A DNA stretch of 64,000 nt, taken from assembly GCF_048564905.1 (NCBI RefSeq), contig NC_133005.1:22127501-22191500 (forward strand), in the 5' to 3' direction. The position numbers were made by a program, and so were the translations under genes. This DNA is from Vicugna pacos. Taxonomy: Eukaryota; Chordata; Mammalia; Artiodactyla; Camelidae. Position 1 is the first letter of the stretch, and each line of letters begins with the position of its first letter. This document shows positions 22,096 through 35,200 of the stretch, in pieces. A model generated the notes under the pieces. The model ran no database searches. It saw only the letters and a list, made by a program, of their open reading frames with translations, and had not been told where the DNA came from.

Positions 22096-23224
22096 CCACT
22101 AGACGTTGGATTTCAAATAAAAATTATCTAATTCAATCACCTGGATCTTGTATTCTAAGGTTCTTTCATTAAAGGAAAACCTCTCTTCTTTGTGCTTAGA
22201 AATCCGATCAAAAATTCAATAACCTGTAAAAAGTGAGAAAGGGAAACACCAAAAGAAAATAAAACCAAAAACCAAAACCCAAAAACCAGAAACCAATCAT
22301 TAACTGGAGTTTGTCAAAGGCGCTCAGGAACCAACAGTAAGAGGTCACAATGGACAAAGCTGGAACATTTGAAGCAACAAATATACAAAGTATTGGAGTA
22401 TATACATACGGAAAGGTTGTGCCCCCCAGATTCACACCTTAGCCTGCTGATGGCCAATGCACACTGGTGTCAGCGCAGGGGCCACAACCCGGCTCTGCCA
22501 TCCCTTGGTTGAGTGTAAGCACTGCACCAAGCTGTGCTTTCCTATGACTTATACTGAAATACTTAGCTTTTATATTATTAAATTACATTATTTAATTATT
22601 TATATTATTTAATCCTCCTAATTTTCCTAGGAAGGAATACATTCTATTGCAGAATTGTAAAACTGGTTAGGGAAAAAATTCCAGAAGTTGTTAGATCATA
22701 ATTTCAGAAGCCTTGAACATAAACGCTTACAGGCTTCCAGTTTGGGTGTCAGAATAGCACGGGGTAAACATACGGTCCCTGCCATAAGCCCAGTTTTGCC
22801 TCCTGTGGCCTTGTGCCAGTACTTCACTTCTCCAAACCTACATTCCTTCCTATGTCAAATATTAGTATCTTGGAATCATGAAGATTAGAGTCTAGGAATC
22901 TTCATCAAGTCATGGAGTGACTCAACGGGTTCATAGGTGCTTACATGGAACTCAGGGTCACTTTTGGTCTTTAAGGACCATAGTAGAAAAGAAAGGCAAA
23001 TTAGGATCTCTTTCATGATTCCATGCTTCCATCCAGACACACATTCACTCATGCATTCCCACGTTCAATCACGCGATATTATTCAGGCATGGGTTAACCA
23101 ATACCTAACTCCTCCTCTGGGGCAGGCCCTGGGCAGATGACCCATCCTCAAGGAGCAGCCCCCAATCATGGGGCCCACTGTAAACTTCCTACGGTCATTG
23201 TCTGGTTTCTCTGGGCTGTGCCAG

Positions 23225-23770
23225 TTCCCCTGCAGTGACAGTGTCCCAAGCTTCACCCGCCTTGGACTTGGTGGCCGTTAACTGACACGTGCAGAGATTC
23301 TACCCCCAGAGCATATGTCTCACCTGGATGGAGAACTGCCGTGCATTCCAGGGAGAGAAGCAGCCCGCGCCGAAGCAGAACAGTTATGAGACCTACACTC
23401 CGGAGAGCATGCAGCTGGTGAATGCCTCGGTGCAGGGGTCCGAGCATGTGCTCACCTGTAAGGTTCAGCACGAGGCACAGCCTCCCACCCGGGCCAGCCT
23501 CATACTGTCCGCAGCAGCCCACAGCACAGACAACCCCCTTGGGAGCCCAGGTAAGCTCACATCTAATCCTGTGAGCAACTGGGTCACTTCTGTCTCCAGG
23601 TGGAGTGAGGAATTAACACCCAAGAGCTCCATTTGTTGTCTCCTCTGCCTGTTTTCCCTTAGGTCCAGCGACGCCTGCCCTTATCTCTGTAGCTTTCCTC
23701 CTGGGTTTCAAAGTGCTGCTGGTGATCGGTTTCATGGTCTTACATGTGCAGGTGGCAGAACCTGTAACAG
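23225..23770 (+). pseudogene. SIRP-like D3 plus membrane module, unit 2 (broken)
   Basis: Exon A is at 23225-23550 (326 nt) and exon B at 23663-23770. Exon A has one C fewer than unit 1 right after the acceptor, which puts the usual splice out of frame. In the domain a TGC (first Ig cysteine) has become TGA at about 23282-23284. Exon B lacks two bases near its end compared with unit 1, so its own TAA is lost and the frame runs into the next donor. The conserved SDGTY is changed to SYETY. The membrane lysine (GFKVLL) remains. No D1 or D2 exon lies between gene 1 and this module. It is most likely a dead orphan fragment. Confidence 0.75.
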
Positions 23771-24879
23771 GTGAGTTGATGGCAGCCTTTGTCCTTAGGG
23801 AGGGAGATCAGGGCCCCTTTCCTGGGCTGGCAAGAGGAGTCCAGAGTGAGCACACAAAGTCACAACGATGATCCAGCCTCAAGGGAAGGTTCTGAAAAAT
23901 CTCATTTTCTCCAAATGTATCTTGGAATTCTCAGAGGCTTCCAACTGTCATGCATTGAGTAGCGCTCTGGAGTTTCAGAGTTTTCCTATTAAGTTTTCTG
24001 GGACCCTGAAGGTGAGGGTCCAAGGTGTAGAGGTGGGATAAAGGTCAAAGTATTGAGATCAAGATCCAAAAGAGCACCCTCATAAACTACTATGGATTTC
24101 ATTATCACGTGATCTATCCTTGGAATGAATGAGAAAAGTATTGCTATAATCAACTAATAGAACCTTCCTATGGGACTTGGAGGTGCGGACAGGTGCAAAG
24201 ATGAACGTGGGTATGAGAGGAGTTCAGAACTCAGCAAGAGGTGCTGGGGTGTAATGAGTAGGGGCTTCATTTCTGATCTGCGCCATGAACCCAGGCCAAG
24301 CAGAGTGCCTGCCACACAATAGGTGGTAGTAAATATTCGCGGAATTAATACATAAATGAATGAATGAATGAATGATTCTTTCTACAGATCTGTCATGTTG
24401 TGCCATACACTACCTCCTGCCCTGTCCAAAGGGCTCAAGTGGGGTGAAGAAGCTGTAAGGACCTCAGGTGACCCGAGACCCCTGCCCTTCCCTCTGCTGC
24501 ACTCTCCTCCACCACGCACATGTCCCCTTCCACACACTCTCCTGGTGTTCCTTCTCTCTGAGCTTTGGAGCTGAGTCAAGGACAGACTTTGGTCATGGAC
24601 ACTGATGAGCTCCAAATGCGCCCTGCCTCCACCCCATAGAGAATCAGGCAGATCATGAACAACCCTTCATTTTTAAAGCTGTTGCAAGTCTGATTTCATT
24701 TTGATGCAAATGTATTTTGAAATGACTAAGCTCACTAAGCATTTTCCTATTCTCAAATTTGTTAAGAATAACATTAAAAACATCCAAAAACCTACCATCC
24801 TATATTCGTACAATGTTATAACATTTTGCTGCTATAGTCTGCTCTTCCTGCTTAAAATACTATCCTGAGTTTGGTGTTT

Positions 24880-26945
24880 ATAATCTCAAGCATGATTTTA
24901 TATCTTTCCAACGTACGTATAAAATTTTAAGCAGAATGTAATATTACTTTGCATGTTTTAAATTTTATATAAATTCTATTGATACTGTACATAGCATTTG
25001 GGAACTTTTCATTTTTATGCTTTACACAGTTGGTAGGATAAATGCACTTTGGTATATGTAGCTCCATTTTATTAATTTCTGGTCTATAGTTTTATATTAT
25101 AAGAATATGCCACAGTGTATCAAATTTTGTGACTAATATTGAAGCTTTATGCAATGTTTTGCTCATACAGCTTTGCAACAAACATTCTTATCTGTTTCCT
25201 TGGCACATATGGGAGAGTCCCTCTTCTTCCTCCAGTTAGTCCACAAAGCAGCTGTGTAGGTATCATTGGGAGCTTTTCTTATCTAAAAAAAATAGATTTG
25301 AAATTTTTGATCAAATTTAACTCTTTCCATTTCTGCCTTTTTCTTGCTACATATATGTGCACATATATGTAAATGTATAGTGTGTGTGTGCGCACACACG
25401 CACGCGCATTCTATAGATGGTAGGGATCTTATTTTTTTTCTTTCACAATAAATTATCTAGCACCCACTGATCTGCGTTGTCACCTGTGCCTTTTATCAAG
25501 TTTCCACAAATTTGCGGTTCTCTTAAGAGGTCCTTGTTTCATTAAGCCTCTTGTCGACCTCTCTGTTAAAACGACACTGTCTTAGTTAGACTAGCTTTAT
25601 AATGTAAGTTTTGACAGCTCTGTTGGGCATATCTTCTCACCCTTTCCGTTGTTTAAAACTATCATGGTTATTTGGCCCAAAAGCATTTTAGAATCACTGT
25701 CGATTCATGAAAAATCCTTTCAGAATTATTATTATTATGTGATTGCATTGAATTTACATACTAACTTGGGCAAAGTGACATCTTTTCAAATATTGAATTT
25801 TCCCTTTTATGGACATGCTATACCTCTATTTATTTAGGGTTCTTTTTATTACTTTTGTGTACAATTTTACAATATTCTCCACCTTGGTGTTATGTATCTC
25901 CGGTTATAGATATCTTTAATACTTCGTTTGTGGAATCTCTAGAAGTTGTTATTGCTGTTTTCAGTGGGGTTTGACTACAGTATAATGTTGTAGTTGAATC
26001 TGAACATCAATCTTATATCTAGAAAATTTACAAAACTCTTACTAGTGCAATTAGCACTAATAATTCTGATACCATTAATCTATCTGTCTAAAATTAGTTT
26101 TTAGCTTTCATGGTTGAAGAGTCAAACAGCTCGACAAGTTCTATAGATTAAAACTGGAGTCTCCCTAACCTCCCAGCACTTTCCGACTCCCAGATGCAAC
26201 CATTTTTCACTCTTTTAACTCATCATTTTAGCTTTTACTGCCAGATCCCATGCCCATATTGTGACTTCTTGACTTCTAACTCTTAGGGACTTTTTAATCG
26301 ACTTCCTACTGTGGAAGTTGGGGATATCATGTTCTGTTCCTCATGACCTCATTCCACATGTGCTCACTTTCTTTTCCCCATCACTCTAACATGATTATGA
26401 TTTTGGAGAACTTAATACTCAGTGTCTACGTTATAATGACTGTGAGATTGCCATTTACAGCTGAGGGTTATAACATTCCCAGCTTTGACTTATTTTCATC
26501 CTCATATGTATGTTTCTGTAACCACCACCACGGTGAGGATGCAGAACATTCCAGGATGACAGAGGTCTTCCTTGCACTACCCCTTTGCAGTGAAGTCCAC
26601 CCCCACCAAACTAAACCTCTGGCAAATGCCAATCAGTTCTCTCTATATACATAATTTCAAGAATGCTATAAGTGGAGTCTCAAAAAAAGTCTTTACTCAT
26701 AAACATAACGTCTTCAAGAAACTAATCACTGTTGCACACATAAGTAACTCATCCTTTGTACTGCACAGTAGTATTTCCTCATAAGGACACACCACAGTTT
26801 GTTAAACCATTCACTTATTCAGGGGCATGTGGTTTTGCGCTATTACACAGAAATCATCTGTAACATTAGTGAACAGGTCTTGTGTAGACATGAATTTTCA
26901 TTTCCTGGAGATAAATGCCCAGGAGTGTAACTGAAGGTCATACAA
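24880..26945 (-). mobile_element. old L1 remnants, unit 2 left block
   Basis: The plus strand matches the reverse complement of old L1 sequence. The stretch around 25740-25850 (gattgcattgaatttacata through 'tctatttatttaggg') is typical of antisense L1, and about 26700-26945 resembles an L1 3' end. Roughly 900 bases of this are absent from unit 1. A short GT/CA alternating tract lies at about 25380-25407. Confidence 0.55.
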
Positions 26946-27166
26946 CACACCTCCTCTCCTGAAAGAAGAAGAAATGATTGTTTTGTTGGTGGTGAGGAAG
27001 CATTGTTTCTGCTAGGCCTGTCCAATCTCTCTGAAAACTAAGATGAGTAACTCCTCACAGTGGAGCCGCATCCTCTGCCTGATTTCTGTTTCACAACCTG
27101 AAGCAGGAACTGGCTAGAATCTAGAAGCAGCTTACTATCTCACAGTACATTTCACCCCATCACAGG

Positions 27167-27177
27167 CACTTCCTCTT
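27167..27177 (-). promoter_or_regulatory. PU.1/ETS-like site upstream of gene 2
   Basis: CACTTCCTCTT occurs at the same distance from the start codon as in gene 1, just left of the exon 1 conversion-like tract. The flanking bases follow unit 3 rather than unit 1. Confidence 0.4.
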
Positions 27178-27278
27178 CTATTGGGTGAGGTGGGGCTTCT
27201 CTTCTCTCCCCAAAAGAAGGAACTCTGGGTTCTCCGCAGGACACACATTGGACAGATCAGGCTCCTCAGACCTCCAAG

Positions 27279-27351
27279 ATGCCCACCCCTGCCTCCTGGC
27301 CCCACCATCCTCCTCCTTGCCTGCTGCTGGCACTACTGCTGGGACTCACAG
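27279..27351 (+). CDS. SIRPB1-like: gene 2 exon 1: start and signal peptide
   Basis: It is the same as gene 1 exon 1 ([14 protein letters not shown]...LTG) although the flanks on both sides agree with unit 3. The donor is acag|gtgagc. Confidence 0.9.
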
Positions 27352-29242
27352 GTGAGCACTCCTTGGGGTAGAATCCCCTCTCCCTGCCCCCGGACCTCCC
27401 CATGCTCTTTTAGGACCTCCAGGTAAACGGGTGTGCCACCTGAGGAAGCCACAGATGGCAAAGGACTGGGCATTATCCGAGAGCATGAAATCAGGGATCT
27501 GAGCATTTCCTCTGTGGCTCCGCCATCTGCAGCTGGACACCAGGGGCTTCGAAGGAGACAATGCTTCAAACACCAACAATGACGGCTTTTTGCGTAATAA
27601 CTCGTGGAACCCTCACAACATCCCTGTGTGAAGCTGTGACTATTATCCCAGATTTACAGAAGGGGAAACTGAGACAGAGAGAGTACACTGCCCGATGTCA
27701 CCTACCTAAGGCAGGAAATGTTGGGTTCAAGTGCAGGCCAACCAGGTCCAGGTTCATTCTTTGAACCGTGTTGTGCTGCTCAGCTTCTTGGCGGAGCCTA
27801 ACTACAGAAAAATCAGATACTACACAGAAACAGTCAGAATCGTCATCACCCATCATCCCACTCAGAGATCACAGAGTTCAAACCCTGCTGTGTGGCCTCC
27901 CAAAGTTTTGTCAGTGATGTCTTGGGTGGCTTCTACGTGCCAAAATTTTTACTGAGCTTTTAATATGTGTTATAATTTCACTTAATCCTCAAAAGAACCC
28001 GTATAGTACAGCACTAGGCTACACTTGTATATGTACTCAACAACGTGTGCAGTCTGTGTGTGTTTGTGTGTGTGTACGAGGAGGTGCGAGGAAGTAAAAT
28101 AAACGCAGTCACACGGGATTCCGATAAGGTTTCCTTAATGCTCTCCGCAAAGCATTTTTCAGTCTACGTGAAATGACATCATTAGATGCTTAGTCTTTCC
28201 CGGTTTCTCAACACCCTCACCAAATTTACCCCGACCCTCTCCCAGTTTCTTAAGACAAGCAAATGTATGTCTTAGTAAAATGAGTAGACTTTCACGTGGG
28301 GCTATCTCGGAGTCCCTTTCCCACGCTGGACAGGACAGGATGAAAGATACAGACTCCTGCCTATGTGACCTATGTCTGAGGTTCTAGCCACACCCGTACG
28401 TATATCCAAGATCATGAAAGCCTCCATTAAAACCCCAGGAAATCTCATGAGTAAGAACTTCTCAATTTCTTGAACACTAACCTTGTTCCAGGTGCTGCAA
28501 ATGCTCATGACTATTAACCTATGTGATCACTGTATCCAAGGTAGACACTGTCGTACCAGGGCTTTACAGATGAGAAAAAGGAAGGACACACTGGTTCACC
28601 GTCCCTCAGCAGTGAAGGGAAGAGCTGTGACTGGAACTCGGGCTGTCTGCCTCGGGGGCTCACAGGTCGCACCACTGGTCTTCTCCCTCCTGGGTCCTCG
28701 CTTTCACCTCACGAGTTTTCTGCAGCTTTTGCCACTGAGTACAGGAAAGGGGATGATGTGGGGCAGAGGCTTGTGGTCTTCTTCTCCTCCACTCTTCTGC
28801 TTCTTGCACATGCATGGAGTTCTTCTGTTTTCTGCCAAGTCATCTCCATGGGAAACTCACTTTCTGATACAACTTCCACAGAGATTACGCCCTGAAAGTA
28901 GATTTCAGGGTCTCAGGGAGATGTCGCACTACGCAATTCACACAGCATGCAAATACTTACTGCTTTCCTGCTGGGTACTACGAACTGTTATAGGAACTTG
29001 GGGAGCACTGGTGAATAAAGAGACAAAATACTTGCCCTTATGATCTTTCCTATGTCTGTAATCTGCTTCTGTTTTTTATATAGATTGATTTGTATTATAT
29101 TTTTAGATTCCACACATAAGTGATACCATACAGTGTTTGTCCTTCTCTGTCTGACGTCTCACTAAGTACAATATTCTCTAGGTCCATCCACTTTACTGAA
29201 AATAGCAACATTTCATTCTTTTTTACGGCTTGGTAGTACTCC

Positions 29243-29294
<52 letters not shown>

Positions 29295-32200
29295 GATATA
29301 TGCCACACTTCTTTATCTGGTCATCTGTCGATGGACATTTAGGTTGCTCCCCTCTCTTGACTATTGTATATAGTGCTGTTATGAACACTGGGGTGCATGT
29401 ATCTTTTTGCATTAGGGTCTTCTCTGATTTCCACTTTTGATAATTTATTAAAACAACCTTAGCTAACTAATATAACCTGATTAAACATTGGGAAAAAATC
29501 CTATGGGGACTTGAAATGTTTTATTTCCCTTATTAAACTATATGTCCATTGTGGGTCGGGAGCTCTCAACATCACTGTCACTCAAGTACCCAGGCTGATG
29601 GAGCCGACCCCATCATGAGTGTGCGCATGTCTGTGGAACAGGGAAGTTGATCCCTAAAGGTTCTTGCAGTTAAATGCATAACCACAAAATACATCCATCA
29701 TTGCTGCTCACCTCTCCGTGGCCAAAAGAAGTCTCATAGCCCCTCCCAATGCAAAGGTCCAGAAGTAAAACCCACCATGAGGCCAGGAAGCAGACAGACG
29801 GAAACATCTGGTAAAGCAAGACATTTGCAGACAGGACTCAGGCACTCAGACCTGCTCTCTGCTGTGCCATTCACCCTCTCTGTGCCTCAGTTTTCTGGTT
29901 TGTGTTGGAGTCTCACATTACAGGCTCTTCCTGAGAGTCACATGTGATGGTAGCTGCACTGAGCTGAGTTCAGGGTGGGCTCACGGTGCTTTAGGTCAGT
30001 GAAAGCTGCTGTTGGTAAATACGGGAGAAAACCTACCTGATCACATGAGGAGGAATGAATAACTGCTGTGTTTCCCTCCAGGAGTGGCGGCTCAGGAGCT
30101 GCAGGTGATTCAGCCTGAGACATCAGTTTCAGTCGCAGCAGGAGAGACGGCCACTCTGCGTTGCACCATGACCTCCCTGATCCCTGTGGGCCCCATCAAG
30201 TGGTTCAGGGGCACAGGGCCAGGCCGGGAGTTAATCTACGATTTTAAAGGAGGCCACATCCCCCGAGTAACAAATGCTTCAGATGTCACAAGGAGAGACA
30301 ACACAGACTTTTCCATCCGCATCAGTCACATCACCCCGGCAGACGCCGGTGCCTACTACTGTGTGAAGTTCCAGAGAAGATTACCTGGTGACACGGAGTA
30401 TAAGTCTGGACCAGGCACTTGGCTCACTGTGAGTGGTGAGTACACATGGGCCCCTCATCCCTGCTCTGTGACAACAAGTCAACAAAATGCCCTCCTGTCT
30501 TTGAGTAAAAATAAGAATCAGGTGCAGCAGTGGGTGCTTTATGATGATAGGGTCACGATCCGATTTCTCACTTGTCTACAGATCAGGGAAGTTGAGGCCT
30601 GGAGAGGTCGTGCTATCTACTCAAGGCCCCACGGCTGGTAACTGGTATGAAAAGTCTGCAAGCCCAGCACTTTGGCTCCAGACTCGAGGGAGCTAAAGTC
30701 CGAGGGATATGCCCCGTCACAGGCCAGACCTCACCTCCTGACTCCAGAGAGTTCTCCCCTCAGAGTGGCCAAGTCTTCTCTTTATTCAGCACTTACTGAG
30801 CACCTACTGTGTGCCTGCTCCTGCTCCGGATGCCGTGGAAACAGCAGTGAACAAAGCACACAAGGGCTCTTCTCCCATGAAGCTTTTGTCCTCTTCCCTT
30901 TAAATGCGGAGAGTCCATCCCTGCGGGGAATTGTGGAGGGTTGGAGGGAGTAGAATGTGTTACTTTATTTCTTCAGAAACATCACACTGAGAAGAAACTC
31001 CTAGAGGCAGAGATTCAGTGTTAACTCTCACAGCCGGGTTTGGAGGAGATGCCCAGAGGTTGGGTGTTTCCTGGGAGGGTCTGTCACGAAACCCTCGTAT
31101 GATTCAGGGATCAACGCACAGTCATTGAAGGCTTCAAGCAGAGATGTCGCATCTCAGAATGTCCCGCACCCAGGGAAGAGGTTCCACATGTTACTGTCTT
31201 AGTTGCTGCCCCATCGAGGTAGCAAATGTGCTCCTTTAGGGTTTTCTGCCAATGGCCCAGGATCCTTATTCTAACTCCTGAATCCTGGACAGTCAGGGCA
31301 GGAAGAATTTATAGACACCAACTGCCTAGTCCCCCACCTACACATGGGGAGCCTGAGGCCAAGAGGTGACAGGGACCTAGACCACACTCACAAGGCCAGT
31401 GACTGATGGGATCCTTCCAGAACCCAGCTGATTCAGTCCAGGCTCCTCCTGCACCACCACTGGACACTGGCTCCTTGGAAGAGCCGGGCTCATAGTAGGT
31501 GCTGAATAAAAAGCTCCTTGGGTCAAACCATTGAACAGGGAGCCTTTTCTTCAGTTTCCCTAAGATTCAAACGCTCCTTGCATTCAGACCCTGAGTCCCC
31601 AGGTGACTGGCAACCTCTGTCTACTTTCAGCCACATGATCCCAAGTCACTCATCCCATATCAGCACCTAGAGCTGCCCAGGGTCTCAGCAGCTGCAAAAC
31701 AGCACACGGTACGCACAGAGCGTCCTTCCCTCTGCCGTCTTCTGCTGAAGGGTACCAAGTTGTCCCCAACCTTGGGCTATTAAGACAGCACTTCAGTCGA
31801 TACCGCTGTCCATGCCTCACTCTCGTCAAAGAGGAAATTCCCACTGCAAGTGTCATTGCTACATCAGAGAGTATGTATATTTTAATTCGTGTGGATGTAG
31901 CAAAACTTCATTCTCACCCGTGTAGCAAGCAAATATCCCCACAAGGCCTGGACATACGAGGGAAGGTTAATCCTGGCTTTGCGGGTATCACTAACGTTCC
32001 CAGGTGGTGCCTCCCCTGCACAGCCAGTCACAGGTGGGAACTGGCTCCAACCCCACTCAGACCTGCTGCCTCCCAGGAGACCGTCATCCTCTTCCCCAAG
32101 CACCTGCTCAGATGATTCCCTGGATGAGAAAGGAGGGAGGCTCTGAGAGGGGACCTGGCGGGTGAGGAGGTAAGGGGGCCAAGGTGGAACCGCAAGCAGC

Positions 32201-35200
32201 CTGACTCACACCCAGCTCTCTGCACACCCCACTGTGCTTGTCAAAGTGGGGAGAAAGCTCCGACACTCTCCTTGTAAAATCGTGTGCTGTTCTGTTCTTT
32301 GGGAATAAGTATTAAAAACAAAAATCCTGTGTGGCTGCCAGGCTAGCTTTATAACTGGGAACAGACAGATGCAGTGTCTCCTGAACCTGCTCCTATGAGG
32401 CAGGGCCCAGCGCACATAGAAGCACCAGGAGTCCTTTTCTCCCTGTTGCTGGGATGTCGCCCCTTCACTGAGAGGCCTGCGGGAACAGCTCCAGGAAGGG
32501 GAGCGAGGACAGAGCAGAGGGGCCGCTGCATCCCAGCAGCACCGGGCACGCCCACTCCTGGCCCAGCAGACTGAGGATGGGGAGGGGGAGGTAGTTCCTC
32601 GGGGATGCTGGGGGCCCCGCGTGGACAGAGTTCATGTTCTAGACTGACATGTCAGGAGCCCGTGTCTCCCCCTTGTTGCTACAGGGTCCTAGGCCCTCGG
32701 AGGGCACTCCTCCCTGGTCTCGCTTGAAGTCAAGAATCTCAGAGGGAAAAGGGGAGGGTGGTGGTTAGTGTGGGGGCCCCTGAAGGTGGGCACCTGCTCT
32801 GTTGTTGGACATGAAACCTCAGGGGCCAAGGGAATTCCTTCTGGGATATGGTTGTGGGGGTGAAGAGACTTTTATTTCTCTCAGCCTCAGTTTTATCATT
32901 TCTAAAATGGTGATAATCATGGAGTCTTTCTAGCAGGGTTAGACGGATTTCAGACTGTATGTCTAAACCACCAGCACAGAGTAGCCCACCCAAATGGAGG
33001 TGTTCTTTCAAGGCTGTGTCTCACTTCCCTTTGCAGGGCTTACTTGCCTGTAGAAGGACGACAATCACACCAAGTTTGCAGGATGTCCTGAGGGTGCGAT
33101 GAGCCTGGTGACAGAGCAGCCTTTCAGTGACCCATGGCGTTGTCCCCCCACGCTATGGTCTGCGCAAGTCTCAGTTCCCGCTCGTCCTCAGTGTTCCTGC
33201 TAGTCCTCAGTTTCCCCACCTGTGATCTCAGCTGCCTTTCAGGGTCTGTGATGACTGGGGAGGTTCTAAAAAGCCCGTGATGGGGTGGGCTACGGTGTCA
33301 CTGAGCCTGAGGACACAGTGGTTTAGAGCCTGGGCCGAGCCTTGCTGCCTGGGCTCCCATCCCAGCTCTGCCAGATCCTGGCTCTGGGAACTCGGACGCG
33401 TTCCTCTCCACAATGGGGCTCGGGGTCCTGGTCCGTCCCTGTCAGCACCGCCCTCCCAGAGCCGCTGCAGGGACTGAATGAGGGATCCATGTACAGAGCT
33501 TAGAGCAGAGCCCGGAACAGTGTACGTGTTCCATCACTGTTAGCTGTGATGTGCCGAAGCCGGAGGCCTTGGGCGGCTCACTCCCTCCAGGATTGAGTAT
33601 AACTGGGGTTGGGGTGGAGCTGGCTGCTTTCCACCTTGGCTGCCCATCAGAATCACCTAGGTAACGCTGACAAGATCCCCAGCCCCCGTCCCCACCCAAG
33701 AAACCCTGGTTTAATTGGAGACACGTGGGCCCGGGCAGCTGACTGATTAACTCCTGCAGGGGATGCTGCCCACAGCCCTGGCGGACAAGCCCTGAGCTCC
33801 GTGTTCTCTGAGGTCACAGATGGAGCTGGGGTTTTTTGCCCAGACAGAGGTCACTCCTCCTTGGTGCTGGAGCTGCGAGAACAGCTTTTCAGGGACGTTG
33901 CAGAATAGCCTATGACAGTGACAGTTCTTCAGAGGCCAAGAAAGGAAGCTTCAACAGAGGCGGAGGGACACCTCCTCCCATGGAGCTCACCTAGGGTGGA
34001 GAGGGGCCTCCTGTGGACTCAGAAGACTCTGTTCAGCACTGAGCTTTGTCGCTGGGGAAAACTTCCCATCTTTAAAGAGGGGCTGGGATCCCCTCAAACA
34101 CTCTCTGCTCAGCCCAAAGCCTGCCAGCCTCAACACACCAACATGACACGATGCAATCTCACCTCCCTCCTTTCAAAATGCTTCCAGCTTTCTGTAAAGA
34201 GCTGGTCTGCGGGGGAATGCCTGCGACATCATATATTTTGAAAGCCAATTTCCCCAATTTGTTTCCTGAAGGGATTATAAAAAAGAGGAAGAGAATCATA
34301 CTGTGGTGGTTCTATGGCTGCTTTTTCATTAGGGTTTTTCATGCCAGATGCACGGAGCAGGATTTGAGACTTTTTGTTTGTTTGTTTTTTCCTGTTGTGC
34401 TTGTGTTCTGCCTTCTCACTGCTTGAAGAATAAACAGGCAGTTTCAGAACTAGGAACGACCAGACCTTGTGACAACACTCACAGGTCTTGGTGCTTAAGC
34501 ACCCACTGTGCACCAGGCTCTGTGTTTTAAGTATATCCCCCCTTGTCTGACCAGGGTGGGGCTGTCACACACATTGCAGGGAAACAGAGACTGAGGCTCA
34601 GAGGTAATCAGAGACACTAATCAATCAGCCTTGGTGCGGTGGGATGAGCTCCAACCTTTCCTTGCTGGGTGCCCTTGGCCAGCTGTGTCTACCCAGAGCC
34701 TCATCCGATAAATGTGACCTCATTCAGACCCACATTTCATGGCTTGTGAGGAGAAATGGAGAACTTAGGATCCTGGAGGGATCAGCCCATCGTCAGGCTG
34801 TGAAAACACTCTCCGTCAGTGGTAACCAATCACAGCTTCTCTTCCCTTTGGGGCATCCAGGATGCTGGTATTTCTATAACTTGACATATTCAACTTACAT
34901 CTCCTTATGCTGTCCCCAAATATTTCATGAATTTTAGGAAGCAAGTTAAATATTTACAAGTGCAAATATTTGTAATGTCTACTGTCTGCCAACGTTTACA
35001 ATAGGTGTTGAGTAATACTGAATAATTTGGAGAAACCCTATGACCTTCTACAGGGAGAAACCTTGTCTTTTCATTCGCTAATTTGTGTGTTTTCAGGACA
35101 CAGGAGCTGCTTCTGCCTGCTTCATGGGCCTGTGTCTGTGTCTCTTCTGACTTAATAACAATTAAGAAATTAACCACCTCTGCTTTCTCAGCTCTCAGTG

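Larger units (their letters stand above)
1190..22464 (+). repeat. tandem SIRP unit 1 (about 21.3 kb)
   Basis: This is the first of three head-to-tail units. Position 1190 (start of 'tggtgtcagcgcagg') aligns with 22465 and 45119. The unit contains a D3+membrane exon module (1901-2448), a complete SIRPB1-like gene (5046-19114) and about 3.3 kb of downstream sequence. The block 1190 to about 4995 is much more diverged from units 2 and 3 than the rest, and it lacks roughly 900 bases that they have between the module and the signal-peptide exon. The gene body and 3' flank match unit 2 closely by eye. Confidence 0.85.

Noticed and set aside
22255-22305. A/C-rich stretch 'aaaaccaaaaaccaaaaccc' as telomere-like repeat
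   Set aside because: The units are irregular and do not follow the telomere hexamer. It is simple low-complexity sequence, copied at about 44915.
28483-29043. 186-residue plus-strand open frame in intron 1 of gene 2
   Set aside because: It is not kept in unit 1, is shorter and different in unit 3 (51135-51584), and covers MIR-like sequence. No family resemblance was seen.
29095-29412. Minus-strand frame with His-Thr run
   Set aside because: It is the C-terminal remnant of L1 ORF2 interrupted by the TG tract. It is not a host gene.
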